The notes: generated by a model not told the origin, from the letters alone. A DNA stretch of 64,000 nt from Raphanus sativus (GCF_000801105.2 NC_079517.1:6820001-6884000), one strand, 5' to 3'; shown: positions 1 to 16,620, numbered from the stretch's first letter. A program made the numbers and translations.

Positions 1-699
1 TCGCCAGAAGAGCGGGAGAGGATGTTTAACATGGCGTCGTCTATGAAAGCAAACGCTCCTCCACCAGTTTCGACGTCGTACAGCGATGCGCAAGGGTCTG
101 AACCACCACGGGTTGTAGGAGAGTCTAGTTCCACCTTCGTGGCTCCAAGAAGCAGTATGCCTTCTGCTCCTCCACCACCTGGTGACTTGCAGGAACAGAT
201 GAGAAACCAAATGAAAGATCCAGCGATGCGACAGGTTCTCTGGTTTATAATACTATATATATTTTACATGAATGTGATTGTAGAAGATGTGTTCATTTAT
301 TGTGAATGCATTTTTACTGGTAGATGTTCACGTCAATGATAAAGAACATGAATCCGGAGATGATGGCAAGCATGAGTGAACAGTTTGGAATGAAGATGAC
401 ACAAGAAGATGCTGCAAAAGCTCAGGAAGCCATGGCTTCTCTTTCTCCTGAAGCTTTGGAGAAAATGGTAAAGGAAAAAAAAGAATGTTATATATATATA
501 TATATAATAAAGTGTCATGTGACAATTAATTCGTATTGTTGTGTTGGTGCAGATGAGATGGGCGGATAGGGCACAAACGGGGATAGAGAAAGCGAAGAAA
601 GCAAAGAAGTGGTTGCTAGGGAAAGGAGGGTTGATCTTTGCGATATGCATGCTCCTTTTAGCAATCATCCTTCATCGTCTGGGCTATATTGGAAGGTAG
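1..699 (+). CDS. OEP61: Outer envelope protein OEP61 / TPR7, 3' part only
   Basis: Tail-anchored TPR co-chaperone receptor of plastid envelope and ER that docks Hsp70/Hsp90-bound preproteins (family knowledge). The gene enters from the left edge, so only the C-terminal part is present: exon 1-234 (open to the left), 324-467, and 553-699 with stop TAG. All junctions are GT-AG and lie between codons. The visible protein has a Pro/Ser-rich linker, a Met-rich region (MKDPAMRQ, then [13 protein letters not shown]) like the STI1-type segment, and a C-terminal hydrophobic anchor of about 18 residues ([11 protein letters not shown]) preceded by a Lys-rich stretch and followed by RLGYIGR. That is the expected tail-anchor layout. 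The TPR domain would lie upstream of the window. The 3' UTR probably runs to about 900. Confidence 0.88.
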
Positions 700-1295
700 A
701 AAAAAAGAAAAAAGTAACAATACTTGAACCACTACGTCAAGATCATCAGTCTTTTGGTTTTCGGGGTTCGTAGTTTGCAACACTGTAACATGGACTCTTC
801 TCTCTCTCGGCTTTGTAACCCACCCACGCCACCTTTTTGTCTAGATTTCTTTCCATCATGTTTTTTTTCTTATGACTTTATAATGTTAAAAAAGAAAAGA
901 ATACGTTAAACTCTTATTAAGATGGAACTAATCAAAACCGTTACCTCTGAATCTAAAGGTCTTTAGCAAGAAAGAAAGACTTGTGTGTGTGTGTGTTTTA
1001 GATGTAGCAACTTTGATGATGCCTGAGACCATGTATGTAATGTATGTATAATTACGTTTCCTGATGAAGAATATGATATGAATGAAACTAGTGTCTCTTA
1101 TCGAGTTGCTGCGCCCACCCAACTTGGTGTTGAAGCAAAAGCTGGTCCACATTTGTACAGAGATGTTCGAGGGAGAAAATGAACAGTAAGTGTGAACACC
1201 GAAAAGTACACGGAGAAAACTCAGAAACAACACGTGTCTGAATCTAAGACCCAGTCGTTGTTTCTTATTACAGTATTATTTAAAATGGGGGTTGC

Positions 1296-1506
1296 AATAA
1301 ATAAATAAATAAATAAAAATAGAAAAAAAAGGGAACCCTAGATTTCTTCGATCGTGTCAACAACAGAGACGACGACGACGCGCAGAGAAGAAGAAGAAGA
1401 AAAGGAAGAGTCTTTGTAGTATCATATCATGAATCGAGGGTTTCGTTTTCTCTCTCAACCCTAGATTATATATTTCATCGATCGTCCTCTCTTCATCATC
1501 GCGATT
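1296..1506 (+). promoter_or_regulatory. RHF2A 5' leader with AAAT, GAC and GAA microsatellites
   Basis: Between 1296 and 1330 there is a (AAAT)n run, at 1370-1380 a (GAC)n run, and at 1388-1402 a GAAGAA run. All lie upstream of the six-base first coding exon. This is typical purine-rich plant 5' UTR sequence; no clear TATA box was fixed. Confidence 0.4.
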
Positions 1507-1509
1507 TCA

Positions 1510-3358
1510 ATGGAGGTTAGGGCTTTGAAATCGAATCGAATCCCTTTTTTAAAAATCTTAATCGTTATGAGACAAAGAGATAAGCTTTTTTTTTTTTTTG
1601 TATTTGAATTCAATTTGCAGGGAGTTGGAGGAGATACGACTACGACGACGACGACGACGTCTGAAGGGAATATGATATCAGCAGCAGCGTTTGTGGAAGG
1701 GGGAATCCAAGAGGCTTGTGATGATGCTTGTAGCATCTGTCTCGATCCCTTCTGCGATTCCGATCCTTCTACTGTAATGTTCCGTTACAAAAGATTACAT
1801 TTTTTATTTTTGTAATTATTTTTGTTCATCTCTCTTCTCTCTTCTCTCTGCAGTTGACTAGTTGCAAGCATGAGTATCATCTCCAATGCATCCTTGAGTG
1901 GTAAGAAGCAAGCTTTTTTTGAGCCTCTTTCATTTGTACATCATTGAACAAAGAATGTGTAGTGTGTGTGTGTGTGTGTTGCCTTTTGTCACGTTCCCTT
2001 TTTATTAGAGCTTATCAGATAGATCCCTTGGCATTTTGCATTTTCAGGTGTCAAAGGAGTTCACAGTGCCCTATGTGTTGGCAATCTATTAGTCTCAAAG
2101 ACCCCACTGGGTTAGTATTTTAGTTTGTTTTCTCTCCTTTTTAATACGTTTCTTTTTTCTTTGCTGTTGGTTTCATTTTATGTATGTGTGTGTGTGTACA
2201 GTCAGGAATTGCTTGAAGCTGTTGTACAGGAGAGGAATCTCCGCTTCAATCCATCTAGAAACGCCACCATATTTCGTCATCCTACTCTCGGTGATTTTGA
2301 ATTACAGCATGTATGGCGGCGTGACTCTCCTTTATTATCATTTTTTTTTAGTTTGATTACATCTCTTTGAACAAAGTGAATTATATTCCAAACCTCCTTG
2401 AATGCAGCTCCCAGCGGGTGTGGATAATGCAGAGATTGAAGAACGCATCATCCAGCACTTGGCTGCTGCTGCTGCTATGGGCCGAGCAAGGCATGGGACT
2501 AGAAGGGAAGGCCACAGAAGCAGGTCATCGTCAACTCAAGGTGGTCATCCACAGTTCATGGTGTTCTCTCCTCCTCCGCCTTCTCCTCCTCCTCCCATGC
2601 TTTCCTCTCCATCTCAGAGAGACGAGAGTGACACAGTCACAAACCTTGCTCACAATGCTTCTGTAGGGGAGGGTTCTCTTCAGTCAAACATGCAGCCACC
2701 AGCAGCAGCTTCTTCTCATCCTCGCCAGGTTTCTCCTTCGGCATCTGATTCAAACAGCAGGTCTGTACCTGAATTCTCGCCTTGTCTCTTTTATAAATAA
2801 AGCCAATATGAGCCTTACTTTGTTTTCTTAGGTCTCCTAATCAATCTTCCCCAAGTGATCAAGATAGAGCTGGACCATCCGAACTCCAATCATTTTCAGA
2901 ATCTTTGAAGTCTCGTCTAACCTCTGTTTCGACGAGGTATCATATCTCTATATAGCTAGCTTTGGTTTGTATCCGTTTTTTCTTTTAAATATCAATTCTA
3001 AGTGATTCTTGCTGCAAAATGTAGATACAAAGAGTCGATAACAAAGAACACAAGGAACTGGAAAGATAGGTTTTTTTCTCGCAACACCTCCATGGCAGAA
3101 CTTGGCTCTGAGGTTAAAAGAGAGGTCAGCGCTGGAATCGCCACTGTGTCCCGCATGATGGAACGTCTAGAAACGAGAGAAAACACTAGTAGTAGTAGTA
3201 GACCTGGCACTGCATCTGTATCATCATCAAATGGCTCAGAGAATCAGACTCCTGCTGAAACAAACAATGAGCGTAACAGATCAGAAGCAGGTGATGAACA
3301 TTCTTCGAATGAAAGAGGTGTGAAAGGAACATGTGCGGCTGGTTCTAGTTCTAGCTAA
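1510..3358 (+). CDS. RHF2A: RING-H2 E3 ubiquitin ligase RHF2A
   Basis: RING-H2 ligase of the RHF group; in Arabidopsis RHF1A and RHF2A are needed for gametogenesis through turnover of a CDK inhibitor (family knowledge). Coding exons: 1510-1515, 1621-1773, 1854-1900, 2048-2110, 2202-2310, 2408-2760, 2832-2936, 3025-3358. Phase closes at every junction. The first coding exon is only six bases (Met-Glu); it is needed because the next exon continues GVGGD in frame. The RING reads CSICLDPF, SCKHEYHLQCILEWC, CPMCW, so all zinc ligands of a C3H2C3 finger are present. A Pro-rich, Ser-rich middle and a conserved C-terminal block (TRYKESITKNTRNWKDRFFS) follow. Acidic and low-complexity stretches include an eight-Thr run from a GAC/ACG repeat. 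A 3' UTR intron is likely at about 3391-3504. Confidence 0.93.
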
Positions 3359-3993
3359 TAAAAACAAGTGCCAGCATCTTGTTGGCAAAGGTATGTTTTG
3401 ACCCTCCCCTCTTTGATTAACTTAACTGGTTTAACTTGGCTTATCAAGTGGTTTTCCTCAACATCTAAGATCTCGTTTTTGTTGTTTGTTTATTTTCTTT
3501 GCAGAGATGGGAAGATGTTTTCTGTTGTGCAATTCTGCCATATATATAATATATTACGGAGTCGGAAGTTCAAAAGTGTGGGAGCAGCATAAGAAGAGTT
3601 TCTGATTCTTAAGAAAAGAAAAATAAGAAAGGTTATATGACCAAAAGGAGGCTTGCTTCAGAGATAATAAGCCTTCTTATGTGTTGTGTTATGTCAAAAC
3701 AAAAACTAAAATGAAAAGAGTAAAGACTGTTGTTGTGCATTGTAAATTGACAGTGTCGTTCACATTACTGTTCTCGACCAGTTCTACTTAATTGCCATTG
3801 TTATGTATCTTCAGAAATTTGGCCAAGTAAACCGAATATATTTGATCTAAAATGTGTTGGTGTTAGGTAGAACGAGAAGGCAATTGTGGTACTGATAATG
3901 GTGGGCAACTAGTAGCTAACTGATAGAAGGATAAATGAAAACTGCATTCTACTTGCCTTTCTACGCTGTTTTTACGTGTAAGTTTTAATAAAA

Positions 3994-5888
3994 TCAAAGA
4001 TCAAAGACAGCAACAAAATTCATCAACACACTCCCCAACCAAAGCTTCCCATCTTTTTCTTCCACTTCACTCACTGATCTCACAACTTTCCCTTCACTAT
4101 CTTCCAGTACCTTCACAAGCCTCCCTTCGGGGCTATACTTCACCACCAATCCGTGCGGCCGCATCCCGATCTGGAACATGTAGTGTATTCTTGCGGTGAT
4201 TGGGAGTCTCAGTATGAACATCCTTAGCTTAGGGTATCTTGCCATTATGTACGAGTAGTAGTTGCGCCTGCAGTGAAGCGCCACCCAAAATTCACCTTCT
4301 TTGTTTGTCCTTACGTTATCAGGATGCCCTGGTAACATTGCAAACACATCTGTCGTTCCAGCTTTCTCTCCTTCTAACCAGTATCTTCGCAGGCTGCATC
4401 CCCAAACATTCAAACAAAAAACGAGCATTGAGTTGCCCTTCAATGCTACAAAGAAATGAATCCTTTGATGCATACACACAAACATATATTTACAATCAGT
4501 AGGGCTTTAGCTTATTCACATTCCTATTAGTGAAGTGAGGGAACTGATTCAAGTGTCTATTTACAATTCAAGATAAGACTATATGACCAGCATTGGTTAC
4601 AAGATCAAGATTTTTAAGCAGATTCACTACTAGTACTAGTACTAACTCACCTTCCAATATCACCCTCGCAGAAAACAAAGAAAGAACCGTCTTTGCTGAT
4701 AGACACACCGTTCGGAAACTGAACATTTGAGACTAGAACAACAGCTTTCTTTGCTATTGGATCATACTTAAGAACCCTCCCGGTATTGTCTCCAGAGAAA
4801 ACGAGCTGCAAAAAGTTCCTGAAAGATAATATCATAGTTACAAAAAAAAAAGAAAAAAAATCAAAACCATGATGAGCTTAATCGAAACGAAAAGCGTAAA
4901 AAAAGAGAATGAAGAGAAGCAAGACCTTCTCTGGTAATTGATGCTGCTATCAGTAAAGTAAACAGTTCCATCATCATCAATGTCAAGGTCGTTAGTAAAC
5001 CCCAACGGGACGCCTTCAGCTTCGGTTACAAGCGGCATTGCTAAGCCACCTTCAGGACCTACTTTCAACAGTCCCATATATGCGTCGGCTATGTACAAAT
5101 CACCGGTTCTCTTATCGAAACGGAGTCCCAGAGGACGCCCACATATATGCTCGTTCCTCAAGTAACTCATAGCAGAAGGCTTTGGATCACAAATCTCCGA
5201 CCTACACTTGTTACCAAACCAAAAACAAAACAAAAACAAGTTAACTAATAGATAAAGAGATACTTAAGTGTTGGTAGTCTAGGGATACTTGTGCCCCCGC
5301 CTTCAAGCCAACTAAATTGGTACGGAATGTCATTTTTAAATTGAAATATCTAATTTTTTTTTTTTTTTATATGCTCTTGGTAACTGATAGTCTGTTATGG
5401 ACCAAGTCGAAAACTAGCCAAATAGATAACTTAGTTACAGCAGTAATATCTAAAATTTTGACTGTATGAGAGATTATGAACGTAAGGTCAGGAACATTCA
5501 ACAGTGATGAGAAGAGATGAGTCCGAGTCATAGAGTCCACTGACCTATTTCTTGACGTGTATGCGAAGTCAGTCCAGTTGTGGCCATTCCAGAACAAAAC
5601 CCTACCATCAGCAACGCCGGTGTATGGACCGCGTCCTAGAGGATCAAAGGCGACGCTCTCAGGACCCTGGACTTGGTTCTGAAACAGAATCTCGGATCTC
5701 TGGAGCGAGTTCTGTGAGTCTCTCTCCCATGGCACTTGATCGGGGCGTGGAGAGACAACCTCGTGAGCTACGAAGTTTGGGAAGTCCGAGATGGCGCAGT
5801 GGTTGAACGGGTCGACGCTGCAGTAGAGGGCGAGGGAGAGGGTGAGGAATAGAAGAGCGGAGGTAGCAGGGGAGAAGTACAAGGCCAT
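3994..5888 (-). CDS. Strictosidine synthase-like (SSL) protein
   Basis: Member of the plant SSL family, six-bladed beta-propeller proteins that resemble adipocyte plasma membrane-associated protein and mostly lack the Pictet-Spengler catalytic Glu of true strictosidine synthase; the substrate is unknown. Exons in gene order: 5545-5888, 4926-5201, 4651-4818, 3994-4393 (395 codons plus stop). Phases close (AG/G, AG/G, AG/C). The N terminus has a hydrophobic signal or anchor at about residues 7-24. Family blocks are visible: GPESVAFDPLG and YTGVADGRVLFW (blade 1), CGRPLGLRFDKRTGDLYIADAY, GFTNDLDIDDDGTVYFTDSS, FSGDNTGRVLKYDP, FPNGVSISKDGSFFVFCE, then LPGHPDNVRTNKEGEFWVALHCRR and a C-terminal GKLWLGSVLMNFVAVFDL. 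Length matches full-length plant SSLs. Position next to UBP8 matches the recalled At5g22020. Confidence 0.92.
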
Positions 5889-6508
5889 GATGGAACCGAG
5901 GGTGATGTAGAGAGAAAGTGTTAGGGTTTTAAAGGGAGAAGAAGAAGAAGAAGAAGAAGAAGAGTGGTAGGTGGATCCATTGAGTGGTTGAGCAATGCCA
6001 AGATAGCTCTCTCTCTCTCTCTCAACTTCGTTCTAACTCGTACAGATAGATACACAACTTTAAAAGTTTGTTAGGTATAAAATAGATTTGTCGTTATTAT
6101 TCGGAAAAAAAAAAAGAAAAGTAGACATGTTTTAATAACTTTCTTGGTCAAGAACCAAACAGACACAAACTAAACAGAACGATCAGAAACATATAATCCC
6201 ACAAGGGTTTTTGTTCAAAGGCATTTCTCTATGTCTTCTATTCTACTAATTGAATATGGTTTTAAATGAAATAATCAGACACCAAACAACTTCTGTAAAA
6301 ATTAAATGAATCACCCTCCTCCCCCGCAACATGTCCTCTCCTACTTTTGGTTTTCTTCTTCTTCTTCTTCCCTACTCACTCTCCCGTAAACAAAGCCTCA
6401 ATGCAACTGCTTTGATCTTGTACCGATGAGAATCAAGCCCAACGATGTTTGTAAACAAGCTTCCCTAACATTGGTAAAACTGCACGTACGTCTTTCTCAG
6501 CTTCTGGT
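5889..6508. other. Intergenic spacer between SSL promoter and UBP8 3' end
   Basis: Contains a GAAGAA run (5938-5962) and a CT run (6009-6023) just upstream of the SSL start, consistent with its leader read on the minus strand, and a CTTCTT run at 6355-6372 that would lie in the UBP8 3' UTR. No other coding signal was seen. Confidence 0.35.
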
Positions 6509-11831
<5,323 letters not shown>

Positions 11832-11873
11832 TGTTGCTCGGCACAGGCTTGGCGAAAGCAAAAGAAGATGTTA

Positions 11874-12010
11874 TGTAAAGGAGGAGGAGGAGGAGGAGGA
11901 GGAGGAGGACCGATGTTTTCTTCACACAGTCAGCATCTCAAAACGCATGAAAACATATAGAGAGATTTGGCCCTCAGGTTCCTCTTTTTTTTTCTTTTTT
12001 TTTTTGTCAA
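11874..12010 (-). promoter_or_regulatory. UBP8 upstream region with (GAG)n and T-rich runs
   Basis: A GGAGGA run at 11880-11909 (CTCCTC on the gene strand) sits about 50 bases upstream of the UBP8 start and is probably leader. A T-rich run lies at 11985-12005. No TATA box is asserted. Confidence 0.3.
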
Positions 12011-12040
12011 AGCTTCGTCCCTCGCGAAGATGATATAGGG

Positions 12041-12689
12041 AAAGGAGGGAAATTTATATTAATAAACTTTTCTTTTTACAAATGAAAATAAATTGCAGAT
12101 TAACGATTTATTTATAATTTGTATTACTATTGACTGAGAAAAACGTTATATTTATCAAATTTTTGTTCGCTGATAAACTACTGGTTTTGTATAATCTGGA
12201 ATGTAATTTATAAATTGTAAAGTACATAATGAAAAAACAGTAATTCTTGTTTTAAACGGTTCAGAAATGAATATTTAATAACAAAAGGGAAGAAAATAGA
12301 AGAAATTACGGCTTTGCATTATAGAGTTGATTGAATTGGATGTTGAATCATACAGAACTCATATGGATAATGAACTTGTAATATTATCAATAAAGTAACT
12401 TTACTTTTACGAATAAGCATAGCCGTATTATCTTTAATTTGGATGTATCTGCATCCAAACTTTTTTAGGTGGGAGCTCTCTATCATAAGATTTGTCATTT
12501 GGGAAGGTTACATTCTTCTTTAACAAAAGAAAGTTGAAACACAACTTAGGACGCTTATTTATACAATGCTCTCATCAAAATAGAAACACAAAAATGAAGA
12601 ATCTTTGGGCGGATTGTCCAAAACGTTTAACTGATTTATAAAAGCCAGAAACAAAATGTAACAATCCTATGTGGAATATCTTGTCTCTT
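12041..12689. other. AT-rich spacer, possible site of the missing kinase N-lobe
   Basis: About 650 bases between the UBP8 upstream region and the first readable kinase fragment. No kinase glycine loop or VAIK-like lysine motif was found in any frame, so the 5' part of the kinase has either diverged beyond reading or been deleted. Confidence 0.3.
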
Positions 12690-13418
12690 TCTTGATAGAT
12701 CTGCTCCTCGCATCTTAATAGCTATTGGGGTCGCAGCTCTCCACTGGTAGTATGAGTATTATTGTTTATTTTTAACATACTGATTAAACTAATAGAGGGA
12801 GTGAAAGATGATCAGCTCTTTAACCTCAGCATCACTTGCTAATCTTTAGCAGTAATTATGCACAGATATATTGATCTTTCAGTGAACTCACATAACATCA
12901 TGCTGGATGAAAACTTCAAACCCTACAGTAAGTTGTAGGCTAGAATCTTATTATAGATAAAACTACTTTTACATAGCCTAAAATCTTCCCCTGATAGATC
13001 AGTGTCAAAAGACACACGAACAGAAAACCATCCCAGGACAACAACAAATGAGGCTTGCTCGAAAGGTAAAAACTAATTTTTCTTTTCCGCTTTACTAACG
13101 GTTATAAGAACGAGCGCTTCTTCCCTCCAAATCATATGCGGAGGATGTGGAAACGTGATATTCCAACTAGGAGTGTTGCTGCTGGAAGTGACCACCGGAC
13201 AATCATCATATACTGATCCAGATCACAGTAACAGCTATAAGCTAATCAAAGAACTCCATTGATAAATGATTGATTCTGAACTCGGTTAACAAGTCATAAA
13301 GGAACTCCTAAGAGTTCTAGCCGCGGCTCGACTTTGTATAAAACGGACCGAGGTACGAACAACTTCCATTCTCAATGGTATCTACACAAGAAGATGGATG
13401 CCGCAACATAGATACTAG
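12690..13418 (+). pseudogene. Receptor-like protein kinase, decayed (C-lobe remnants)
   Basis: No long open frame exists, but ordered kinase fragments are readable on the plus strand. At 12705-12750 there is an alpha-E-like segment (RILIAIGVAALH), ending in a stop. Near 12870-12925 a catalytic-loop region reads DLSVNSHNIMLDENFKP. At 12999-13065 an exon-like segment reads SVSKDTRTENHPRTTTNEAC, bounded by AG and GT. At 13143-13230 comes NVIFQLGVLLLEVTTGQSS (subdomain IX). In that same frame stops occur at 13260 (TGA), 13263 (TAA) and 13287 (TAA), after which the frame still reads a kinase-like ELLRVLAAARLCIK and ends at 13416. The N-lobe was not found. Three in-frame stops inside otherwise conserved C-lobe sequence argue for a pseudogene. 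Its place between UBP8 and J2 matches the recalled kinase At5g22050. Confidence 0.72.
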
Positions 13419-13867
13419 TCGTTGATTGTGAATTGAGAAGCTGTCGAAATTCAGATGACATGCGGTTTTATTACAGACGATTTTAAGTGTAGTAACAGCT
13501 AATAATGTGGTAGCAGAATAGCACAGTAAGCATGTCTATACATATTTTAAAGCATCATCATCAACGGTATACAACTTGCGAGTTGTGACATAAAAGCATT
13601 CTCTATAACTAAGTTGATAACCAATCTATATCTATATTTCGTAGCAATCAGCAACGCTATACAACTTGTGAGTTGGTGTGAGGACGTAAATCTCAAGAAC
13701 TAGAAAAAAAAGTTTATTCTGAAAGGGACAAGAAAATGAATTAGGACAAGTTTCTTCCAACAGAATCGGGCAAAAGTCTATAGCAAGACCCAAAAATAAT
13801 ACATATAAAATTTAAAAAAAAAAACGCAAATGCTGAATATCACTACAAAGTGCGCATGTTGATAATA

Positions 13868-15773
13868 TCACTGCTGAGCACACTGCACACGCTGAGCACC
13901 ACCCGGGCCTTCTTCATCATCATCGTCATCATAAGCCTCTCTTTGCGCTTGAGCCTTCCTTCTCATCTCATCCTCCATGTTCACATCGTGCAGCGTCGTC
14001 TCCTCGCACTCGTCTATCTCCATGTCGCTCAGAGCCGCCTTCGGCTTCGGCAGAACCGCTTCGATGGCCTTTGTCTGGTCCAGGGTCAGCGATTCAGGGA
14101 ACTCGACCGTGAAGTGGATGTAAAGCTTACCCTTCATGAACGGCCTTTGGTACATTGGCATTCCCTCGTCGCTTATCGCCCTGTATGAATCTATTCAACA
14201 AACCAAACACACACAACGGTGAGAAGGGGAGAAGCAAAAAAAAAAACAATGAAGAGGGACTGGATTTGATCACGTACCTGGCTTCACAACCTCCCCGGGA
14301 CTGGATTTGATGAGGAGCTGTCTTTTGTCCAAATGAGTCAAGACAAACTGGAAGCCACAGAGGGCTTCGGTAAGAGAGAGGGTGTGCTCGACGAAGAGAT
14401 CATCTCCCTTTCTCTTGAACTTTGGGTGATCCTTCTGCTGTATGACGAACACTATATCTCCAGTGACTGTATCAGGCTGTTATCCAAATCAACGTATAAA
14501 GTCAGCAAATAGAGGAAATAACATAACGATCAGAACTAGGGAATGAAATGAGTTAATCAAATCCACAAACCGCTTCGTCTGCTTGTCCATCGAATGTGAT
14601 CTTCTGACTATGCTGCATCCCCTTTTCAACAGCTACTTCAAGCACCTTCTTCTCAGAGACAACCTTCTCTCCTTTGCACTGTGGACACCTGTCCCGATCA
14701 TTGATGGTCTCTCCTGTGCCTTTGCAATCGTGACAAGGATGCTGCATCTGCTGAATCATTCCAGGTCCAAGCTGCCTGATCGAAACCTTCATTCCAGATC
14801 CCTGACATCCACCGCATGTCATTGAAGCTCCAGACTTTGAACCCTTTCTGCCATTTACAAAACAAAATAAAAACTCGTCAGTAATAAAACTCTTTAATAG
14901 CACTTAGGAGCAGATCTTAAAAGTGTAACTAACTAACTAACCCGTTACACTTGGAGCACAAAGCCTTCCTAGAAAGTGAGAGCTTCTTCGTTGTTCCGAG
15001 ATAAAGATCCTCTAGTGAAACCTTCAGAGGGTGAACCACATCTTCACCACGCCTCTGCCTCCTTCCACGGCTGCTACCACCTAATAACCAAAAAAATATA
15101 TAAAAAAAATTAAACCTTTATTATTTGTGAAATGAGAGAATACAAGGACACTAACCACCGAATGGGTGTCCACCACCACCACCACCGAAGAAGGACGAGA
15201 AGATATCAAAGGGATCGTGTCCACCGCCTCCACCACCCATTCCCTCCTTGAGTGCATCCTCTCCGTACTGATCGTAGATCTCACGCTTCTCTGGATCGCT
15301 TAGAACTTCATAAGCCTGAGCTAGCTCTTTGAACTGCACAATAGACAGAGAGACATCATGGTAAACAAGTCAAACCAATTGACCTAATGCTCGCAACTTT
15401 CAGATCGAATCCGACATCCAGACACAACTTTTACGAAGATTCTTACACGACCTCTACACGGTCGGAGAATCCAATTCAAAACTATAAAAAGAACCAACTT
15501 TATCGACACAGACTCAATTACACGACATCTACACGGTCGGAGAATCCAATTCAAAACTACAAAAGAACCACACAGACTCAATTACACAGAAGGGGGTGGG
15601 GGGGATCGAAAGAAGCGAACCTTCTCGGGATCTCCACCTTTGTCGGGATGGTTTTTGATGGCGGCTTTCTTGTAAGCCTTTTTGAGATCTTCGGGAGAAG
15701 CGGTCTTGGGAACGCCGAGGATCTCGTAGAACTTGGTGTTGTCGCTCTTACTCGAAGGTCCTCTTCTGAACAT
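13868..15773 (-). CDS. J2: Type-I DnaJ (Hsp40) chaperone J2, farnesylatable
   Basis: Cytosolic co-chaperone that stimulates Hsp70 ATPase and delivers substrates. Exons in gene order: 15621-15773, 15156-15333, 14942-15080, 14571-14847, 14278-14476, 13868-14190; phases close and encode 422 residues, the usual size. The J domain carries NHPDKGG (H42-P43-D44). A Gly/Phe-rich linker ([21 protein letters not shown]) follows. The zinc-finger domain has all four CxxCxGxG-type repeats: [32 protein letters not shown]. The C-terminal substrate domains follow, then an acidic tail ([11 protein letters not shown]). The last four residues, CAQQ, form a CaaX box, predicting farnesylation and membrane association as known for plant J2/J3. 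By gene order this is the J2 copy rather than J3. Confidence 0.95.
15444..15590. repeat. Tandem duplication inside J2 intron 1
   Basis: Two copies of a unit of about 75 and 72 bases start at 15444 and 15519. Both begin TACACGAC, share CTACACGGTCGGAGAATCC, and end near CACAGACTCAATTACAC. The second copy lacks a CTTTATCGA-like block. The duplication is confined to the intron and leaves the splice sites intact. Confidence 0.85.
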
Positions 15774-15779
15774 CTTTTC

Positions 15780-16059
15780 TCAACGTTCTTCAGAAAACCC
15801 TAATACTGAGAGAAGGTTAAGGGAAGAGTGCAAGGAGGAGGAGGCTTTTAACGGAGTTTTGTTGTGTGTGGCTGCTGTTGTTCGAAGAAGAGAAGACTAA
15901 TTGGGTTTTGGTATATGTTCAGGTCTTTTGTAGGGACAGCCGAACACTCTAGAACTTTTTCCCCCTTTTTTATTTATTACTTCTTCTGTGAGAAAATGAT
16001 AAAAAAATTTAGAAAAAAAAAAAGAAAATTTAGCTAAATAATCAAAGAGAAAAAAAAGA
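15780..16059. other. J2 upstream region
   Basis: Immediate 5' flank of J2. On the gene strand it includes a CTCCTC run (15831-15843 region) and a CTTCTTCG region. A TTCTAGAAC-like inverted GAA/TTC arrangement occurs around 15948-15957 (CTCTAGAACTTTTT on plus), a plausible heat-shock element for a chaperone gene, but too short to assert. Confidence 0.3.
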
Positions 16060-16069
16060 GAAAATAGAT
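16060..16069 (+). repeat. SINE target-site duplication, left
   Basis: GAAAATAGAT immediately left of the T run; the identical right copy is 16264-16273. Confidence 0.85.
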
Positions 16070-16263
16070 TTTTTTTTTTTTTTTTTTTTGATAACCGTGG
16101 TGTGATCCCAAAGGCTTTCTAGGCCCAAGGACTAATCACCACGAGGCCCGCAAGATCCGCGTTTTCTTACCACTTAAGGCGCTCCGGGTGGCCAAGTAGA
16201 ATCGAACCCAGGGCGGAAGCTCCAGCCGGAGCCCCTTTACCACTAGGCCAAGACCACTTGGTT
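16070..16263 (-). mobile_element. tRNA-derived SINE with 10-bp TSD
   Basis: Read on the minus strand, the element opens with a tRNA-like pol III promoter: an A-box-like TAGTGGTAAAGG and, about 40 bases on, a B-box GGTTCGATTC. It ends in an oligo-A tail (the T run at 16070-16089 on plus). It is flanked by GAAAATAGAT at 16060-16069 and again at 16264-16273, the expected TSD of target-primed retroposition. Length of about 190 bases fits Brassicaceae SINEs. It lies in the J2 to DNAJC8-like spacer, in the opposite sense to the window. Confidence 0.88.
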
Positions 16264-16273
16264 GAAAATAGAT
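16264..16273 (+). repeat. SINE target-site duplication, right
   Basis: GAAAATAGAT immediately after the tRNA-like head; pairs with 16060-16069. A related sequence, AGAAAATAGATGAATTTGA, recurs at about 16398-16415, so the target lay in a slightly repetitive stretch. Confidence 0.8.
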
Positions 16274-16427
16274 GAATCTGAAAAATTACATCAACAAGTT
16301 CATGTACTCAGTTAAAAAAAGCGATAGAAAAGATTAAAGGCAGAATTTTTATTTTATTAATATAAATCCAAGTTCGATTAATCTGCATTTATTTTAGAGA
16401 AAATAGATGAATTTGAAAACTACAACA

Positions 16428-16620
16428 AGAAAGGGTTCAAAGTCTGGAGCTGATGGTACTATCCTCCTGACTTTTGTGTTGTTGGATGCTGATGGTACTA
16501 TCTCCGTAAGTCATTGGCAACATCGTGCAAATTACTGGGAAAAGTCGCAGCTGGGAGTATTCTCAAATGGGAATATTGCTTCTTCTTGGATTGACCTATT
16601 TTAAAATAATGGAACATCAC
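16428..16620 (+). other. Filler DNA containing an inverted fragment of J2 exon 4
   Basis: At 16428-16451 the sequence is identical to the acceptor and first bases of J2 exon 4 (minus strand 14849-14826), encoding KGSKSGA in the same relative frame. It sits about 1.6 kb away in opposite orientation. A 15-base motif (GCTGATGGTACTATC) then occurs twice, at about 16449 and 16488. The short open frame here is not convincing as a gene. Confidence 0.5.

Noticed and set aside
16180..16263. A tRNA gene
   Set aside because: A and B boxes are present, but no full cloverleaf or anticodon arm could be folded, and the TSD plus A tail identify a SINE.
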